From positions 35,862 through 99,861 of the IMG/VR virus record IMGVR_UViG_3300050821_016057: a stretch of 64,000 bases of DNA, one strand, 5' to 3'. Of the stretch, positions 33,704 to 41,451 are shown piece by piece. A model generated the notes under the pieces. The model worked only from the letters and a program-made list of their open reading frames with translations. It did not search any database and was not told the origin of the DNA. Made by a program: the position numbers and the translations under genes. The first letter of the stretch is position 1. Each line of letters opens with the position of its first letter. The DNA comes from a virus.

Positions 33704-34005
33704 AGTTGTTGAGCAAGGCGGAGGTGTACGGGCTGGAGGACGGTGAGCTTTGCCGGGTGTTGATGATGTTTCAAGCGAGCCCGGCCGCCGCAAGCATCCT
33801 CGCCACCCCGTGGGAGCGCCGGTTCGCCGAGGGGGTGGCCGATTATTACGTGCGCAAGGGCGGGCTGACTTGGCAACAGCGGAGGGCTGCCCGAGGTATC
33901 GTCTGCAAGTTCGTGGAAGAGCAGGCCCGCCGGGCCGAGGTGCAGGTTCCGGTGTGCGCCCCCGAGAAGGTCACGCGACGTGATTCAGATCACGAGGACG
34001 ATTGA
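33700..34005 (+). CDS. Hypothetical protein
   Basis: 101 residues from GTG at 33700. Helical; LTWQQRRAARGIVCKFVEEQARRA is amphipathic. The phrase YVRKGGLTWQQR is seen in some phage proteins next to nucleotide-metabolism genes, but no function is known to me. Confidence 0.65.
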   Translation: MKLLSKAEVYGLEDGELCRVLMMFQASPAAASILATPWERRFAEGVADYYVRKGGLTWQQRRAARGIVCKFVEEQARRAEVQVPVCAPEKVTRRDSDHEDD

Positions 34006-34016
34006 AGGAGGTCGAG

Positions 34017-34310
34017 ATGGGCGGCAAGGGATCGGGCAGGAGGAAGGTGGCCGGGCTGTCGGAGGCGCGCGAGCAGTTCATCGGGACGCTGGACCGGCTG
34101 TCGGACGCGGCGGTCGGCTGGGTGGTCGCCCAGAGGAGCGCGCAGTCCCTCTCCACCAACCCCGCCGAGATCTCGCTCAAGAGGGCGGCGGCCGAGCACG
34201 CGGGGGCGAGGAGGGCGTTGGAGCGCCTGACGGGCGAGCGGGACCGGGAGCTGAAGGCGATCTTCGAGGGACCCGGCTACCAGGTGTCGGAGCCACCGCT
34301 CAAGCCGTGA
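34017..34310 (+). CDS. Hypothetical protein, MGGKGSGRRK start
   Basis: 97 residues from ATG at 34017, chosen because aaggagg lies 5 nt upstream; TTG 34002 would add five residues. Basic N-terminus, then two long helices. Unknown. Confidence 0.7.
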   Translation: MGGKGSGRRKVAGLSEAREQFIGTLDRLSDAAVGWVVAQRSAQSLSTNPAEISLKRAAAEHAGARRALERLTGERDRELKAIFEGPGYQVSEPPLKP

Positions 34311-34681
34311 AGGCCGCGGTCGCGCTGATCCGCCGGGGGCCGAAGGTGCTGGTCTGCTGGAACCGGTCGGTGCCGGGCGGGGGTTGGAGCTTGCCGGGCG
34401 GCAAGGTGGAGCCGGGCGAGCAGATCCAGGACGCGCTCTCCCGGGAGCTGATGGAGGAGGTGGGGCTCCGGGTGGCGAGGGCCGAGCTCATCTACCACGC
34501 GCCCGGCAGCGTCGACCCGACGTGCGAGGTGTTCTGCTTCGCCGTGCAGGCGGACGGGGCCCCGCGGGCGGTGGAGGAGGGGTGCCCGATCGATTGGATG
34601 TCGCTGGACCGGCTGATCGAGGGCTCGCCGTTTGGCCCCTACTACGCGGGGATGCTACACCACCTGGAGGGGTACCGATGA
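34307..34681 (+). CDS. Nudix hydrolase
   Basis: 124 residues from GTG at 34307. Nudix box GGKVEPGEQ... through SRELMEEVGL (about 32-55) keeps the G, E, REL and EE positions that bind Mg. The fold around it is complete. Such phage enzymes clean oxidised nucleotides or cut dinucleotide polyphosphates; the substrate is not predictable here. Sits with ThyX in a nucleotide-metabolism group. Confidence 0.9.
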   Translation: MKAAVALIRRGPKVLVCWNRSVPGGGWSLPGGKVEPGEQIQDALSRELMEEVGLRVARAELIYHAPGSVDPTCEVFCFAVQADGAPRAVEEGCPIDWMSLDRLIEGSPFGPYYAGMLHHLEGYR

Positions 34682-34746
34682 CGACCAGCCGAGTGGATCA
34701 CGGACATCGGAGCAACACAGTAACCTACATCCAAAGGAGAAACGTC

Positions 34747-35019
34747 ATGAGCTGGAGCATTTCAACCGCAAGCAAGAACAAGGAAGAGACCCTCAAGGAG
34801 ATCCGCTCGCAAGCCGTTACCGCGAGCGCGAACTACAAGCCTGGCACGCCGGAGGGCGACGACATCGTGGCCGCCGTGGCGCGGGTCGAGGCGCTCGTCG
34901 CCGCTCTCGTATCGTCCGACAACGTCAATGTCTCTGTCTCTGCGTACGGGTCTCACTCGAGGACGGACGCCGGGATCACCAACGCGAGCTTCAGTGTGAG
35001 CGTCGGCGTCGCGAGCTGA
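34747..35019 (+). CDS. Hypothetical protein, lower GC
   Basis: 90 residues from ATG at 34747 with aaaggag; an in-frame ATG at 34678 would add 23 residues. Ser/Thr/Val-rich C-terminus (VNVSVSAYGSHS...SFSVSVGVAS) suggests beta structure. Codons are less GC-biased than the neighbours, and this is the last gene of the early block. Confidence 0.65.
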   Translation: MSWSISTASKNKEETLKEIRSQAVTASANYKPGTPEGDDIVAAVARVEALVAALVSSDNVNVSVSAYGSHSRTDAGITNASFSVSVGVAS

Positions 35020-35068
35020 CAGTGACCCTCCGCCTCCTCCCCGCCCTCATATTTGAGGTTTGCACCTG

Positions 35069-35131
35069 ATGGCGGAGGTGCTGAGGGGGGCGGGTGAGGA
35101 GGTGGCTTGGGGGGCGCCCGCGTTCAAGTGA
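35069..35131 (+). CDS. Possible 20-residue peptide
   Basis: ATG at 35069 to a TGA that overlaps the next GTG. No ribosome site apart from a distant gaggt. Listed only because the stop/start chain is the rule in this genome. Confidence 0.25.
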   Translation: MAEVLRGAGEEVAWGAPAFK

Positions 35132-35262
35132 GCAAGTCGAGGCGGGCCAGGAACCGGCAGCGCGAGTGGTGGGCGAGGCACCGGGAGTGGGAGAGGTGGA
35201 AGAGGCGCCCGGTGGTCGCGCCGCCCGACCCCGGGCCGGTCGAGGACGGGCAACCCTGGTGA
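35128..35262 (+). CDS. Small Trp/Arg-rich protein
   Basis: 44 residues from GTG at 35128: SRRARNRQREWWARHREWERWKRR then a Pro-rich tail. In frame beyond its TGA lies a strongly hydrophobic stretch (next entry). Unknown. Confidence 0.45.
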   Translation: MSKSRRARNRQREWWARHREWERWKRRPVVAPPDPGPVEDGQPW

Positions 35263-35271
35263 CCCTGGTGG

Positions 35272-35385
35272 GTGTGGCTGGTCGTCGTCCCGCTGGTCCC
35301 GCTGGTCCCGCCGCTGCTCGTCGCGGCGTGGGCTTGGTGGGCGACCAGGAGGGTGAGGAGATGGCTGACGCGCGAAGGCGGGTAG
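35272..35385 (+). CDS. Possible single-span membrane protein
   Basis: 37 codons from GTG at 35272: VWLVVVPLVPLVPPLLVAAW is an ideal membrane helix, followed by a basic tail. It is in the same frame as the 35128 gene after one TGA, so the two may be one readthrough product or a split gene. No ribosome site. A small holin-like protein is possible. Confidence 0.35.
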   Translation: MWLVVVPLVPLVPPLLVAAWAWWATRRVRRWLTREGG

Positions 35386-35407
35386 TCGAATAGATCGCGC
35401 GGGCGCT

Positions 35408-35437
35408 TTGACCGGGCGGCCGGCTGCTTGGTACAAG
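35408..35437 (+). promoter_or_regulatory. Promoter of the late block, TTGACC - 18 bp - TACAAG
   Basis: TTGACC at 35408-35413 and TACAAG at 35432-35437; ATG 35445 follows after 7 nt, so the transcript is probably leaderless. It is placed exactly where packaging genes begin. Confidence 0.65.
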
Positions 35438-35444
35438 TGGGGGT

Positions 35445-36065
35445 ATGGCGCCAGGTAAGAAACAGGCCGCGCGGGCAAAAGCGCTGGCCAAAGCGGGCTT
35501 GAAACCAGCCACCCGGTCACCGTCCCGGGTGGGTGGTGGTGGCAGCGGGGTGGTGTGGTCGAGAACCGAGACCGAGGAGCAGCTGCAGGCAGTCGAGCAG
35601 CTGCTGCGGTCGATGGTGAGCCCGCGGGACATCGAGCAGGTCCTGCGGAAGAAGTTCGGCCCGGTCGGCCGCATCCGGACGATGCGCCTGATCGCGCGCA
35701 CGTACGAGCGCTGGCGGGAAGACGACAAGAACGCGGTCCCGCACCAGAAGGCCGCGCAGTCGCGCCGCATCGCCCAGTACCTGCAGCAGGCCCGGGGGGT
35801 GTTCGAGAACGGCCGGTGGACGGTCAAGCCGGACTGGAAGGCGGTCGCGATGTTCGAGAACATCCTGGCGGACGTGCAGGGGACGCGCGCCCCCATCGAG
35901 GTGAACGTGGACGCGCGGGTCAGCCAGTCGCTCCAGGCGATCATCGCGAGCATGACGCCCGAGCAGATGGCCGAGCGGCTGGCGGTGGTGCGCCAGCGGC
36001 GCGAGCTGGCCGAGCAGGCCAGGCGACCGCCCGAGCCACCCGAGCCGCCGGTCACCGTCCAGTGA
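35445..36065 (+). CDS. Probable terminase small subunit
   Basis: 206 residues from ATG at 35445. Basic N-terminus, then a helical region (MVSPRDIEQVLRKKF near 55-70 and RRIAQYLQQARG near 110) compatible with a DNA-binding and oligomerising small terminase. It lies two small genes upstream of TerL and heads the late transcript. No sequence match is claimed; a generic DNA-binding protein is the alternative. Confidence 0.45.
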   Translation: MAPGKKQAARAKALAKAGLKPATRSPSRVGGGGSGVVWSRTETEEQLQAVEQLLRSMVSPRDIEQVLRKKFGPVGRIRTMRLIARTYERWREDDKNAVPHQKAAQSRRIAQYLQQARGVFENGRWTVKPDWKAVAMFENILADVQGTRAPIEVNVDARVSQSLQAIIASMTPEQMAERLAVVRQRRELAEQARRPPEPPEPPVTVQ

Positions 36066-36469
36066 CCCACTGCTCGCACCGGCAGAACCCGATCGCGTGC
36101 CTGGAGTGCTGGAAGGCGTGCCCGGTCGGGCCCGACCCCAGGCCGGAGGCCCAGACGGGCACGCAGGTCGCGCACGCGCCGTGCGGCTGCCGGCTGAGCG
36201 TGAGCTACTCGACCGGCGAGGTGATCAGCTGGCACCCGTGCCAGGCCGGGCACGACCCGCCCGAGCGGGACGGCAGGAGCCGGGCGCCCCGGGAGCGGGT
36301 CACCGCCCAGCGGTTCTGGGCCTCGGTGCGCGACCTGCCCAGCCTGGTGCTCCACTCGCTGGCCGAGCGGGCCGAGTGCGACGACGAGCGGTGCCGGGAG
36401 GCGGCCCGGCGGGTCGACCGGGCCCGGGCCCGGCGGGGACCCAAACCCGGGTTTGGGAGGGAGGGGTGA
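36062..36469 (+). CDS. Cys-rich hypothetical protein
   Basis: 135 residues from GTG at 36062. Nine Cys in the first 60 residues (CSH, CLEC, CPVG, CGC, CQAG) suggest two zinc sites. The end of the protein, PKPGFGREG, is encoded by the 18-bp palindrome. Confidence 0.65.
   Translation: MTHCSHRQNPIACLECWKACPVGPDPRPEAQTGTQVAHAPCGCRLSVSYSTGEVISWHPCQAGHDPPERDGRSRAPRERVTAQRFWASVRDLPSLVLHSLAERAECDDERCREAARRVDRARARRGPKPGFGREG
36440..36457. repeat. 18-bp palindrome, copy 9 (inside a gene)
   Basis: Encodes PKPGFG three residues before the C-terminus of the Cys-rich protein, and 9 nt before the next GTG. Confidence 0.95.
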
Positions 36470-36807
36470 GCGGGGCGGCCGAAGGAGCCCGCGTGCTGGC
36501 GGGGGAGGTCCGTGGCCTGCTGGAGCAGCTATGTTCCCAACCCCACTGGGCGAGGGTGACGATTCTCAGGTTGCTGGAGACCGTCGAGTCGATGGCCGCG
36601 AAGGACGAAGGAGTGATGATGGAGATTGAGGACGCGAACGGTAAGCCGAGGTCTCGGGAGGATATCGAGGCGGCGCTCAAATACGTGGTTGCCGAGATGA
36701 TCGTCAACCCTATGAGGATGGGTGCCAGTGACACTGGGCCGGCCGTCCTCCACTACATGGTGATCCGGGAGCTGCTCTTGGCCGAGTTGGGTAGAAGGTC
36801 CGAGTGA
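36466..36807 (+). CDS. Hypothetical protein
   Basis: 113 residues from GTG at 36466. Mostly helical, Met- and Glu-rich, soluble. Its position directly before TerL makes a packaging partner possible. It shares bases with the terL start (GTGATG). Confidence 0.65.
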   Translation: MSGAAEGARVLAGEVRGLLEQLCSQPHWARVTILRLLETVESMAAKDEGVMMEIEDANGKPRSREDIEAALKYVVAEMIVNPMRMGASDTGPAVLHYMVIRELLLAELGRRSE

Positions 36808-38624
36808 TGGCGCAGCGGGAGTGGTTGGCGGACGAGACGCGGGTCCCGAGCGTGGGTGGCACCGCGTCGTGCACGGCCGAGGAGCAGCTGGACCTGGTGG
36901 ACGACCTGCTGCTGCGGGCGGCGGACGCCCGGGAGGACTTCCTGACATTCTTCGAGTTCGTGATGCGGGAGGAGATCACGAGCCGGCCGGTTAAGGCGGC
37001 CCCGCACCAGCGAGTGATCCTCAAGTTCGTCCAGGACCACGACCGGTGCGTGCTCATGCTGCCGGTCGGTCACTCGAAGAGCTTCGTGTTGGTCGCGTAC
37101 ACGCTCTGGAGCCTGGGTCGGAACCCGAGCCTCCGGGGCGCGATCGTCTCGGCCACGCAGGGGCAGGCCGAGAAGATGGTCCGGATGGTGCGCGACTACA
37201 TCGAGAGCTCGATGGAGCTGCACCTGGTGTTCCCGGGGCTGTCTCGGAGCCCCCGGTCGGGCGACCACTGGACGCAGACCGAGCTGGTGGTCGCCCGACC
37301 GGCCGGCATCCGCGACCCGTCGCTGATCGCGTTCGGGATGGACGGGGCGATCGGCGGCAGCCGGCTCAACTGGGTGATCGTCGACGACATGCTGAACGCC
37401 GAGAACACGCGCACCAAGGAGGCGCGCGAGAAGGTCGGCAAGTGGATCAAGACGTCGGTCGAGGACCGGATGGACCCGACGATGAGCAAGTTCGTGTTCA
37501 GCAACACGCCCTGGCACCCCGACGACCTGGTGATGCGGACGATCAAGGCGGGCTGGGCGACGCTGAAGATGAACGCGCGCGGGTTGATCTGGGTCCGGGA
37601 CGACGTCGAGCGCGTGCTGGCTTGGGAGCGGGAGAACGAGCGGCGGGCCGCCCTGGGCGAGTACGGGCTGGACTTCGAGCCGTGGGACTCGGACGAGCTG
37701 GTGCCGGCGGTCGAGTTGGACAAACCGAAGATGAACCCGGTCGACCTGGCCGCCACCCCGCTCGTGCTGGCCGCGCACGCGGGCGTGCCCGACGCCGAGA
37801 GGACGCTCTGGTCGGACCGGATCAACCACGTGCAGCTGGAGGCGATCCGTCGCCGGTCCGGCAACGCGCAGGCGTTCAACCAGTCGTACATGTGCGAGTG
37901 CATCCCGGAGACCAGCTGGTGCAAGGAGGAGTGGATCGAGGCGAGCAAGAGCTTGGCGCGCGAGCTTGGCCACCTCGGGATGACGAGCGCGTACCAGCAG
38001 GCGTACGTGAGCGCGATCGCGCGCAAGCTCGCCCGGCAGATGGGGTTCCCGCTGGACGGGCTGGGCGGGCCCTACCCGTGCTTCACCGGGCTCGACCCGG
38101 CGTTCACCAAGGAGGACAAGGGGGACGACAGCGCGTTCTTCACGTACTGCGCGCTGCCGACCGGGCACCGGCTGATCCTCGACATCGAGATCGGCAAGTG
38201 GGACGTGCCCACGCTGGTCGAGATGCTGATCAGGAAGTGGCGGGCGTTCAACTCGATCCTGACCGTCGAGAACAACGGGGCCCAGCGGGCGATCCGGCAG
38301 GTGGCGCTGCGCAAGCAGGTCACGCTGCCCGTGAAGGCGCTGGAGACGGGGCGGAACAAGAGCCACCCCGAGTACGGGATCGCGAGCGTGTTTGCCGAGG
38401 TGGAGAACGGGGCGTGGCTGATCCCCAACGACAAGTTCGGCCAGGTGCACCCGCACGTGCAGACCTGGGTCGACGGGCTGATGTTCTACCAGCCGAGTGC
38501 GCACACCGCGGACGCCCTGATGGCGATGTGGTTCGCGCGCGAGCAGGCCCGGAAGCTGGGCATGCTGGGGGGCGGGCAGAACGGGGCCGACCTGGCGGGC
38601 CTGGGCGGGTTCAACGACCGGTAG
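36807..38624 (+). CDS. terL: Terminase large subunit
   Basis: 605 residues from ATG at 36807. N-terminal ATPase: Walker A-like LPVGHSKSF (85-93), Walker B WVIVDDMLN (near 189), coupling motif FSNTPWHPDD. C-terminal RNase H-like nuclease: GLDPAFTKEDKGDD (near 428) and TADALMAMWFA (near 572). It powers DNA packaging into the prohead and cuts the concatemer. The divergent Walker A (GHSKS) is usual in terminases. Confidence 0.92.
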   Translation: MAQREWLADETRVPSVGGTASCTAEEQLDLVDDLLLRAADAREDFLTFFEFVMREEITSRPVKAAPHQRVILKFVQDHDRCVLMLPVGHSKSFVLVAYTLWSLGRNPSLRGAIVSATQGQAEKMVRMVRDYIESSMELHLVFPGLSRSPRSGDHWTQTELVVARPAGIRDPSLIAFGMDGAIGGSRLNWVIVDDMLNAENTRTKEAREKVGKWIKTSVEDRMDPTMSKFVFSNTPWHPDDLVMRTIKAGWATLKMNARGLIWVRDDVERVLAWERENERRAALGEYGLDFEPWDSDELVPAVELDKPKMNPVDLAATPLVLAAHAGVPDAERTLWSDRINHVQLEAIRRRSGNAQAFNQSYMCECIPETSWCKEEWIEASKSLARELGHLGMTSAYQQAYVSAIARKLARQMGFPLDGLGGPYPCFTGLDPAFTKEDKGDDSAFFTYCALPTGHRLILDIEIGKWDVPTLVEMLIRKWRAFNSILTVENNGAQRAIRQVALRKQVTLPVKALETGRNKSHPEYGIASVFAEVENGAWLIPNDKFGQVHPHVQTWVDGLMFYQPSAHTADALMAMWFAREQARKLGMLGGGQNGADLAGLGGFNDR

Positions 38625-38625
38625 G

Positions 38626-38635
38626 GCGGCATAAG
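38626..38635 (+). promoter_or_regulatory. GCGGCATAAG box, leaderless type
   Basis: After the terL stop; ATG 38642 follows after 6 nt. Confidence 0.7.
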
Positions 38636-38641
38636 GTGTCC

Positions 38642-39088
38642 ATGACCGAGCTGGAGGACCTGAAGGTGGTGATGAGCGAGCGGGCGCTGGTCATGCTGGC
38701 GGCCGATCGGCGGCGGTGGCTGGCCGGGCGGGAGCTGGAGCGGGCCGACCTGGTCGTGGACGCGTACCCGTCCGGCTACCTGGTCCTCAAGGACCGGAGC
38801 CGGCCGTTCCCGTACATGCTGCGGGGCGCGCTGAAGGACGACGCGCTGGTCCAATACATCGTCCAGGGGGCGCGCCGGGTCCTGAAGGGGGCCGGCCCCG
38901 CCCCGGGTAGCATCTTCTCCGGCTCCTCGGTGACGAACGCGCGCGTCCTGACCGTCTATTACCGGGTGGCGTTCGCGTACGCGCCCGAGACCGAGTTCGC
39001 GGGCATCCGGGACGCGCCGGCCAGCGAGTGGGTGCACGACCACGAGAAGGTGCGGGAGTTCCTCCGGATGTCGCGGGGCGCCAAGTGA
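38642..39088 (+). CDS. Hypothetical protein
   Basis: 148 residues from ATG at 38642. Alpha/beta pattern with a beta-hairpin (YPSGYLVLKDRSRPFPYMLRGAL). Unknown. Confidence 0.7.
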   Translation: MTELEDLKVVMSERALVMLAADRRRWLAGRELERADLVVDAYPSGYLVLKDRSRPFPYMLRGALKDDALVQYIVQGARRVLKGAGPAPGSIFSGSSVTNARVLTVYYRVAFAYAPETEFAGIRDAPASEWVHDHEKVREFLRMSRGAK

Positions 39089-39432
39089 GCTGGGGCGAGG
39101 TGGTGGTGCTGAGCACCGGCATCGTCACCTGGGGGGTGGTGGCGGTGTTCCGCGGGGCGCTCAAGTTCGCGCAGGACCACCGGGCCCGCGAGGGGCGGCG
39201 CGCGCCCGAAGAGAGGTTCGAGAACCTGCCCGACGAGGACCCGCGGAGGGTGCGGCTGGCCAAGCTGATAGACGAGTGGCAGAAGGCCGAGATGGACCTG
39301 GCGCTGAGCTTCGACAACACGCCGTCCGGCGAGCTCAGGAACGCGCTGCGGTTCCGATTGGACGAGGTGCGGGAGACGCTGAAGGTGCTGCGGGATAAGC
39401 GGGACAACCCGGCCATGGGCCGCGAGTCCTGA
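39085..39432 (+). CDS. Membrane-anchored hypothetical protein
   Basis: 115 residues from GTG at 39085. One N-terminal membrane helix (VVVLSTGIVTWGVVAVF, about 5-21) and a charged helical cytoplasmic part. Unknown. Confidence 0.65.
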   Translation: MSWGEVVVLSTGIVTWGVVAVFRGALKFAQDHRAREGRRAPEERFENLPDEDPRRVRLAKLIDEWQKAEMDLALSFDNTPSGELRNALRFRLDEVRETLKVLRDKRDNPAMGRES

Positions 39433-39434
39433 AG

Positions 39435-39444
39435 GCGGCATAAG
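39435..39444 (+). promoter_or_regulatory. GCGGCATAAG box, leaderless type
   Basis: ATG 39453 follows after 8 nt, the longest leaderless gap of this class. Confidence 0.65.
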
Positions 39445-39452
39445 GGGCCACA

Positions 39453-40166
39453 ATGGACGACGAGGCGCTGCGGAGGATGAAGAACAGGCACGTGGCCAAG
39501 GTCGACATCGCGGTCGTGCTGGGCCGGCTGGACGCGGGGGACCGGCTGCCCGTGATGCGCGAGCTGCTGGTGGAGATGGAGAAGGGGGTTGTTCGGATCG
39601 AGGCGCCGCGGGGGCCCGCCACCAGGAAGGGGGGCGGGATCGGGGAGGTGCTGCCGCTGATCGTGGGGGCGGGTCGGCCGATCGGTGCCGAGGAGATCCG
39701 GAGGACGTCCGGCCTGCACCTCGACACGGTGCGATCCTACCTGAGCAAGCTGACCAGCCAGGGCCTGATCGCCCGCGTCAGTCACGGGCTGTACCAGTCG
39801 CTCCCAAACCCGGGTTTGGGGGGCCGACCGTCGGGGCAGGACCCCGCCGAGGCCCCGCCGCCCGCCGACGTTGGCCCAGGACGCGCCCCGGGAGCCGCCC
39901 CCGCCCAACCCCCAACCCGGGAGTGGGGGAACGTCCTGGGGGCGGCCCGGCTGGTTAGCGGGTCGGCGGTGGATGAGGCGTTGCCCGACCTCGGCAACAT
40001 CGAGCTCACCAAGCTCCTCAACGACGCGGCGCTCGTGCGCGACTTCCGGGATGTGCCGGTAGGCGAGGTGCCTGGCGGGTGGAAGGCGCCCGAGCCGGTC
40101 GTCTACGAGCCGGGCAAGCCGCTCCCCAAGGAAGCCAAGGACCCGCGGCCAGGGGGGAAGTGGTGA
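39453..40166 (+). CDS. Winged-helix DNA-binding protein
   Basis: 237 residues from ATG at 39453. A winged HTH at about 65-110: EIRRTSGLHLDTVRSYLSKLTSQGLIARV then SHGLYQ as the wing. The linker right after the wing is PNPGLG, encoded by the 18-bp palindrome, and the rest is Pro-rich and disordered before a small C-terminal domain. A regulator that carries the dispersed palindrome inside its own gene is a candidate for autoregulation through that site. Confidence 0.72.
   Translation: MDDEALRRMKNRHVAKVDIAVVLGRLDAGDRLPVMRELLVEMEKGVVRIEAPRGPATRKGGGIGEVLPLIVGAGRPIGAEEIRRTSGLHLDTVRSYLSKLTSQGLIARVSHGLYQSLPNPGLGGRPSGQDPAEAPPPADVGPGRAPGAAPAQPPTREWGNVLGAARLVSGSAVDEALPDLGNIELTKLLNDAALVRDFRDVPVGEVPGGWKAPEPVVYEPGKPLPKEAKDPRPGGKW
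39803..39820. repeat. 18-bp palindrome, copy 10 (inside a gene)
   Basis: Encodes PNPGLG directly after the winged-helix domain, at a domain boundary. Confidence 0.95.
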
Positions 40167-40432
40167 GCGAGGAGCTGACCTATGACCCGAGCGTCGACAT
40201 CACGGCGGGGGAGATCCGCGCCATGGGGTGGCCGGTGCCCGAGGACATCCCCGACTGCGCGCACACCCCGAGGAGCTCGCTCCGGTGGAAGAGCGGCGGG
40301 GCCAAGATGGACGAGAGCGACCCCGGGAAGATCGTTTTCAGCCTGGGGCTGGAGTTCACGATGCCGTTCCAATGGATATCGATCACCGCGACGATCGACG
40401 ACAACGCGACGATCGACGAGGTGGTCGAGTGA
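40163..40432 (+). CDS. Hypothetical protein
   Basis: 89 residues from GTG at 40163. Acidic with beta-rich C-terminus (QWISITATIDDNATIDEVVE). Unknown. Confidence 0.65.
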   Translation: MSEELTYDPSVDITAGEIRAMGWPVPEDIPDCAHTPRSSLRWKSGGAKMDESDPGKIVFSLGLEFTMPFQWISITATIDDNATIDEVVE

Positions 40433-40665
40433 GTACCCAGCGCGAGCAGGCCAGGCGCGCCCTGCAGGCGCTGAGGAGCGTGGTGCCGGTCGTGGAGAGC
40501 CAGGCGGCGCTGCTCACCGGCGCGCTCGAGGACGCGAGCCCGTCGTTCGCCGAGTGGGACGGGAGCCTGTCGGCGGACGAGTACCGGGCGCTCACCGACA
40601 TCGAGGACGCGGTGCGGGCGCTCGGGAAGGTGATCGACCGGTACGTGCGCGACTTCCCGAAGTGA
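40429..40665 (+). CDS. Small helical hypothetical protein
   Basis: 78 residues from GTG at 40429. All-helical, soluble. Followed directly by a promoter box. Confidence 0.65.
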   Translation: MSTQREQARRALQALRSVVPVVESQAALLTGALEDASPSFAEWDGSLSADEYRALTDIEDAVRALGKVIDRYVRDFPK

Positions 40666-40675
40666 GCGGCATAAG
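40666..40675 (+). promoter_or_regulatory. GCGGCATAAG box, leaderless type
   Basis: Abuts the preceding stop; ATG 40682 follows after 6 nt. Confidence 0.7.
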
Positions 40676-40681
40676 GGGGGC

Positions 40682-40852
40682 ATGAGCGATCGGGAGAACG
40701 TTTACGCGACCGGGGCCCGGCCCCAAGACCTGCGCACATTCACCAACGAGGAGCTGGAGCGGATGCTACCCGAGGCCGGGCTGAGCAACCCGTACCCGCT
40801 GGAGTGGATCGAGGAGGAGCTTCGGCTTCGCGCCCAGCGGGTGTCCCGGTGA
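40682..40852 (+). CDS. Small hypothetical protein
   Basis: 56 residues from ATG at 40682. Acidic and helical (NEELERMLPEAGL...EWIEEELRLRAQR). Overlaps the next GTG. Good promoter placement supports it. Confidence 0.6.
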   Translation: MSDRENVYATGARPQDLRTFTNEELERMLPEAGLSNPYPLEWIEEELRLRAQRVSR

Positions 40853-41049
40853 GGGCGGGGGAGCTGAGGTGGCCCACCTGGGCGGTGGCCACGTGGGGGG
40901 CGTTCTGCGCGCTGACCGGGATGCTGGTCGAGCGGTCGCTGAAGACGCCCACCCACGCCATCTGGTGCCCGGAGCCGGCGTGCCCGCCCCCGCCGAGCGC
41001 CAGCCAGGCGTTCGACCTGAGCGGTGGGCGGGACTGGCGGGGCCGGTAG
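40849..41049 (+). CDS. Small membrane protein
   Basis: 66 residues from GTG at 40849. One hydrophobic helix (TWAVATWGAFCALTGMLV, about 11-28), then a Cys/Pro-rich outer part. Could be a holin or superinfection-exclusion type protein; unproven. Confidence 0.55.
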   Translation: MRAGELRWPTWAVATWGAFCALTGMLVERSLKTPTHAIWCPEPACPPPPSASQAFDLSGGRDWRGR

Positions 41050-41050
41050 G

Positions 41051-41068
41051 CCCAAACCCGGGTTTGGG
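41051..41068. repeat. 18-bp palindrome, copy 11
   Basis: Begins one base after the preceding stop and ends 4 bp before the promoter box; centre-to-TATAAG distance about 17 bp, the same as copy 12. Confidence 0.95.
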
Positions 41069-41071
41069 TGG

Positions 41072-41081
41072 GCGGTATAAG
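41072..41081 (+). promoter_or_regulatory. GCGGTATAAG box, leaderless type
   Basis: TATAAG version; ATG 41089 follows after 7 nt. The palindrome occupies the region where a -35 element would be. Confidence 0.7.
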
Positions 41082-41088
41082 GGCGGGC

Positions 41089-41451
41089 ATGGACATTCTC
41101 ACGCAGGACGACATGGACGCGCGCATCTCCTCGGCCCGGCCGCTCTCGGCGACGGGACCCCGCCCGCTACCGCCGGCGACCCCGAGCCCCGAGGGCCTCT
41201 GGAACATCGAGTGCCCGTGGGAGCCGGGCACGTTCGTATCGGTCATGTGGGCCCGGCTGTACGCGGCGCAGCTGCTCCAGCGGGTGGCGGAGTCGGAGAA
41301 GCGGAACTTGCAGCGGGAGTTCAAGCGCGAGCAGGAGCGGAACAAGGAGACCACCCACCAGTACACCACGGTCTCCGACGAGTGTTTCGTCCTGCGGGGC
41401 GAGGTGGCCGCGCTGAAGAGGCGCCTCCAAAACAAGCGGGCGAAGCGATGA
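41089..41451 (+). CDS. Hypothetical protein with coiled coil
   Basis: 120 residues from ATG at 41089. Pro-rich first third, then a long charged helix (about 65-120) of coiled-coil type. Unknown. Confidence 0.65.
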   Translation: MDILTQDDMDARISSARPLSATGPRPLPPATPSPEGLWNIECPWEPGTFVSVMWARLYAAQLLQRVAESEKRNLQREFKREQERNKETTHQYTTVSDECFVLRGEVAALKRRLQNKRAKR

